Assembly (NCBI GenBank): GCA_009731375.1
Contig: BJOX01000032.1
Location: forward strand, 1,328,430 to 1,385,480
Direction: 5' to 3'
DNA length: 57,051 nucleotides
Source: Paulinella micropora
Taxonomy: Eukaryota; Cercozoa; Imbricatea; Euglyphida
Shown here: positions 56,308-57,051 of the stretch, in pieces
Layout of the letters: each line of letters begins with the position of its first letter
Position numbering within the stretch: position 1 is the stretch's first letter
The notes under the pieces: generated by a model
What the model saw: only the letters and a program-made list of their open reading frames with translations
What the model was told of the DNA's origin: nothing
Databases searched by the model: none
Program-made: the position numbers and the translations under genes

Positions 56308-56738
56308 CTATGCCATACTTATTCATTTGTTGGTAGTATAAGCATTCAGTGCCCACCTCATTTGTTGCAGCGATCGGACACTTAACGATTTTCCTGTTTT
56401 ATTGAATTGAGATACAATTTTCTTCCAAATCGGTTGACACTGCCAACCGCATATGTAAGTAAATTTTAATTTAAATACATCTCATGTATCTGTCCAGAAG
56501 AGATCTTATCATTTTACCCGTAATACTTCAATTATTACGAGTCAAATTTTAACTTCTATTTCATTACCTGATCTATCATGTTACGAACTTGAATCAGATG
56601 TTAAAGTTATTCGCGACTTTGAATAAACTTCTTCCCATATTTAACGCATAACTCTTTATTGACCAGAATATATGTAATATTCACCTCTGCGTAATGCGTT
56701 ATTTACATATATTTTTCACAGATATATAGTCCGGGGAG
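56308..56738 (+). other. Copia 2 3' non-coding region and polypurine tract
   Basis: AT-rich, no frame. Ends in CCGGGGAG (56731-56738), which directly precedes TGTTATTCC, the expected place of the plus-strand primer. Confidence 0.55.
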
Positions 56739-56770
56739 TGTTATTCCTTGTATTGCTCATACATATAACT
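56739..56770 (+). repeat. Truncated 3' LTR of copia 2
   Basis: TGTTATTCCTTGTATTGCTC and the next few bases match 49136 onward, then similarity stops. Confidence 0.45.
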
Positions 56771-57051
56771 AAACATTCGACAATCTTGGGGGTATCCCTT
56801 TTTCCGAAATTTTCCATGAAGTATATGGACTTTTTTGAAAACGTGTGGAAATGAAAGGAAATCAATTCACTGATTGCAGAACATAAAAAATAATATTAAA
56901 ACATGTTTTTATTAATTGTAATACACTTTAACTTCATCTTCAGAGGTGGGCAGGAACCGGTCCGACACGGTAATCTTTCTCCTTTTTCATAGTCCCGGCT
57001 ACTATGAATCTATGATGATAACAATGCCCAACATGCAGAATTTGCTTTTAA
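56771..57051. other. Unassigned sequence to window end
   Basis: AT-rich with AATAATATTAAAA-type stretches. No gene recognised. Confidence 0.4.

Larger units (their letters stand above)
49136..56770 (+). mobile_element. Ty1/copia element copia 2, nearly complete but decayed
   Basis: Order on +: putative LTR, Gag with CCHC knuckle, long linker region with MYND-like cysteines, protease (DTGS), integrase, RT, RNase H, 3' non-coding, polypurine tract, start of 3' LTR. The integrase-before-RT order defines copia. Multiple frameshifts, stops and a deletion in RT make it inactive. Confidence 0.82.

Overview
This window is eukaryotic nuclear DNA, probably from a unicellular or algal lineage that I cannot name. 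The evidence is one cellular gene split by three GT-AG introns of 50-54 nt, a dense set of nested LTR retrotransposons of both Ty3/gypsy and Ty1/copia type, and several kilobases of tetra- and pentanucleotide satellites. There are no bacterial features. About three quarters of the window is transposon sequence.

Layout. 1-5057: 3' part of a gypsy 'family 1' element on + (copy A), with a 60-N gap where 4.5 kb of gag/pol should be. 5058-8040: decayed gag and N-terminal pol of a related gypsy 'family 3' (+). 8174-9297: inverted 3' end of a gypsy 'family 2' element. 9298-10079: integrase of a copia element (copia 1, +). 10070-10302: GATA-type microsatellite. 10303-11166 and 21733-22895: two halves of a copia element (copia 3, +), split by a full-length family 1 element on minus (copy B, 11167-21732) flanked by a 4-bp CATC duplication. 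22859-27200: mostly unassigned sequence with a few exon-like pieces. 27208-31945: almost pure simple repeats. 32124-33272: the one confident host gene, an SLC25A17/peroxisomal-type carrier. 34094-44693: a second full-length family 1 element on minus (copy C, 4-bp GCAT duplication) with both long reading frames intact. 44869-46800: 3' end of another family 2 element (minus). 47863-48806: a small element bounded by inverted repeats of about 160 bp. 49136-56770: a nearly complete but decayed copia element (copia 2, +).

How the parts work. In copy C, Gag (898 codons) and Pol (1926 codons) lie in one frame separated by a single UGA, so the likely product is Gag plus a stop-readthrough Gag-Pol. Pol runs protease, an unassigned domain, reverse transcriptase, RNase H, integrase (HHCC, D,D-35-E, GPY/F) and a C-terminal domain of about 300 residues. 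Gag carries a CCCH-type rather than a CCHC zinc finger. A long 3' untranslated region between pol and the 3' LTR holds a stem-loop retained in two subfamilies. The combination (readthrough, DT[M/I] protease motif, CCCH finger, PR-RT domain, C-terminal domain, 3' stem-loop) is the strongest candidate here for something undescribed.
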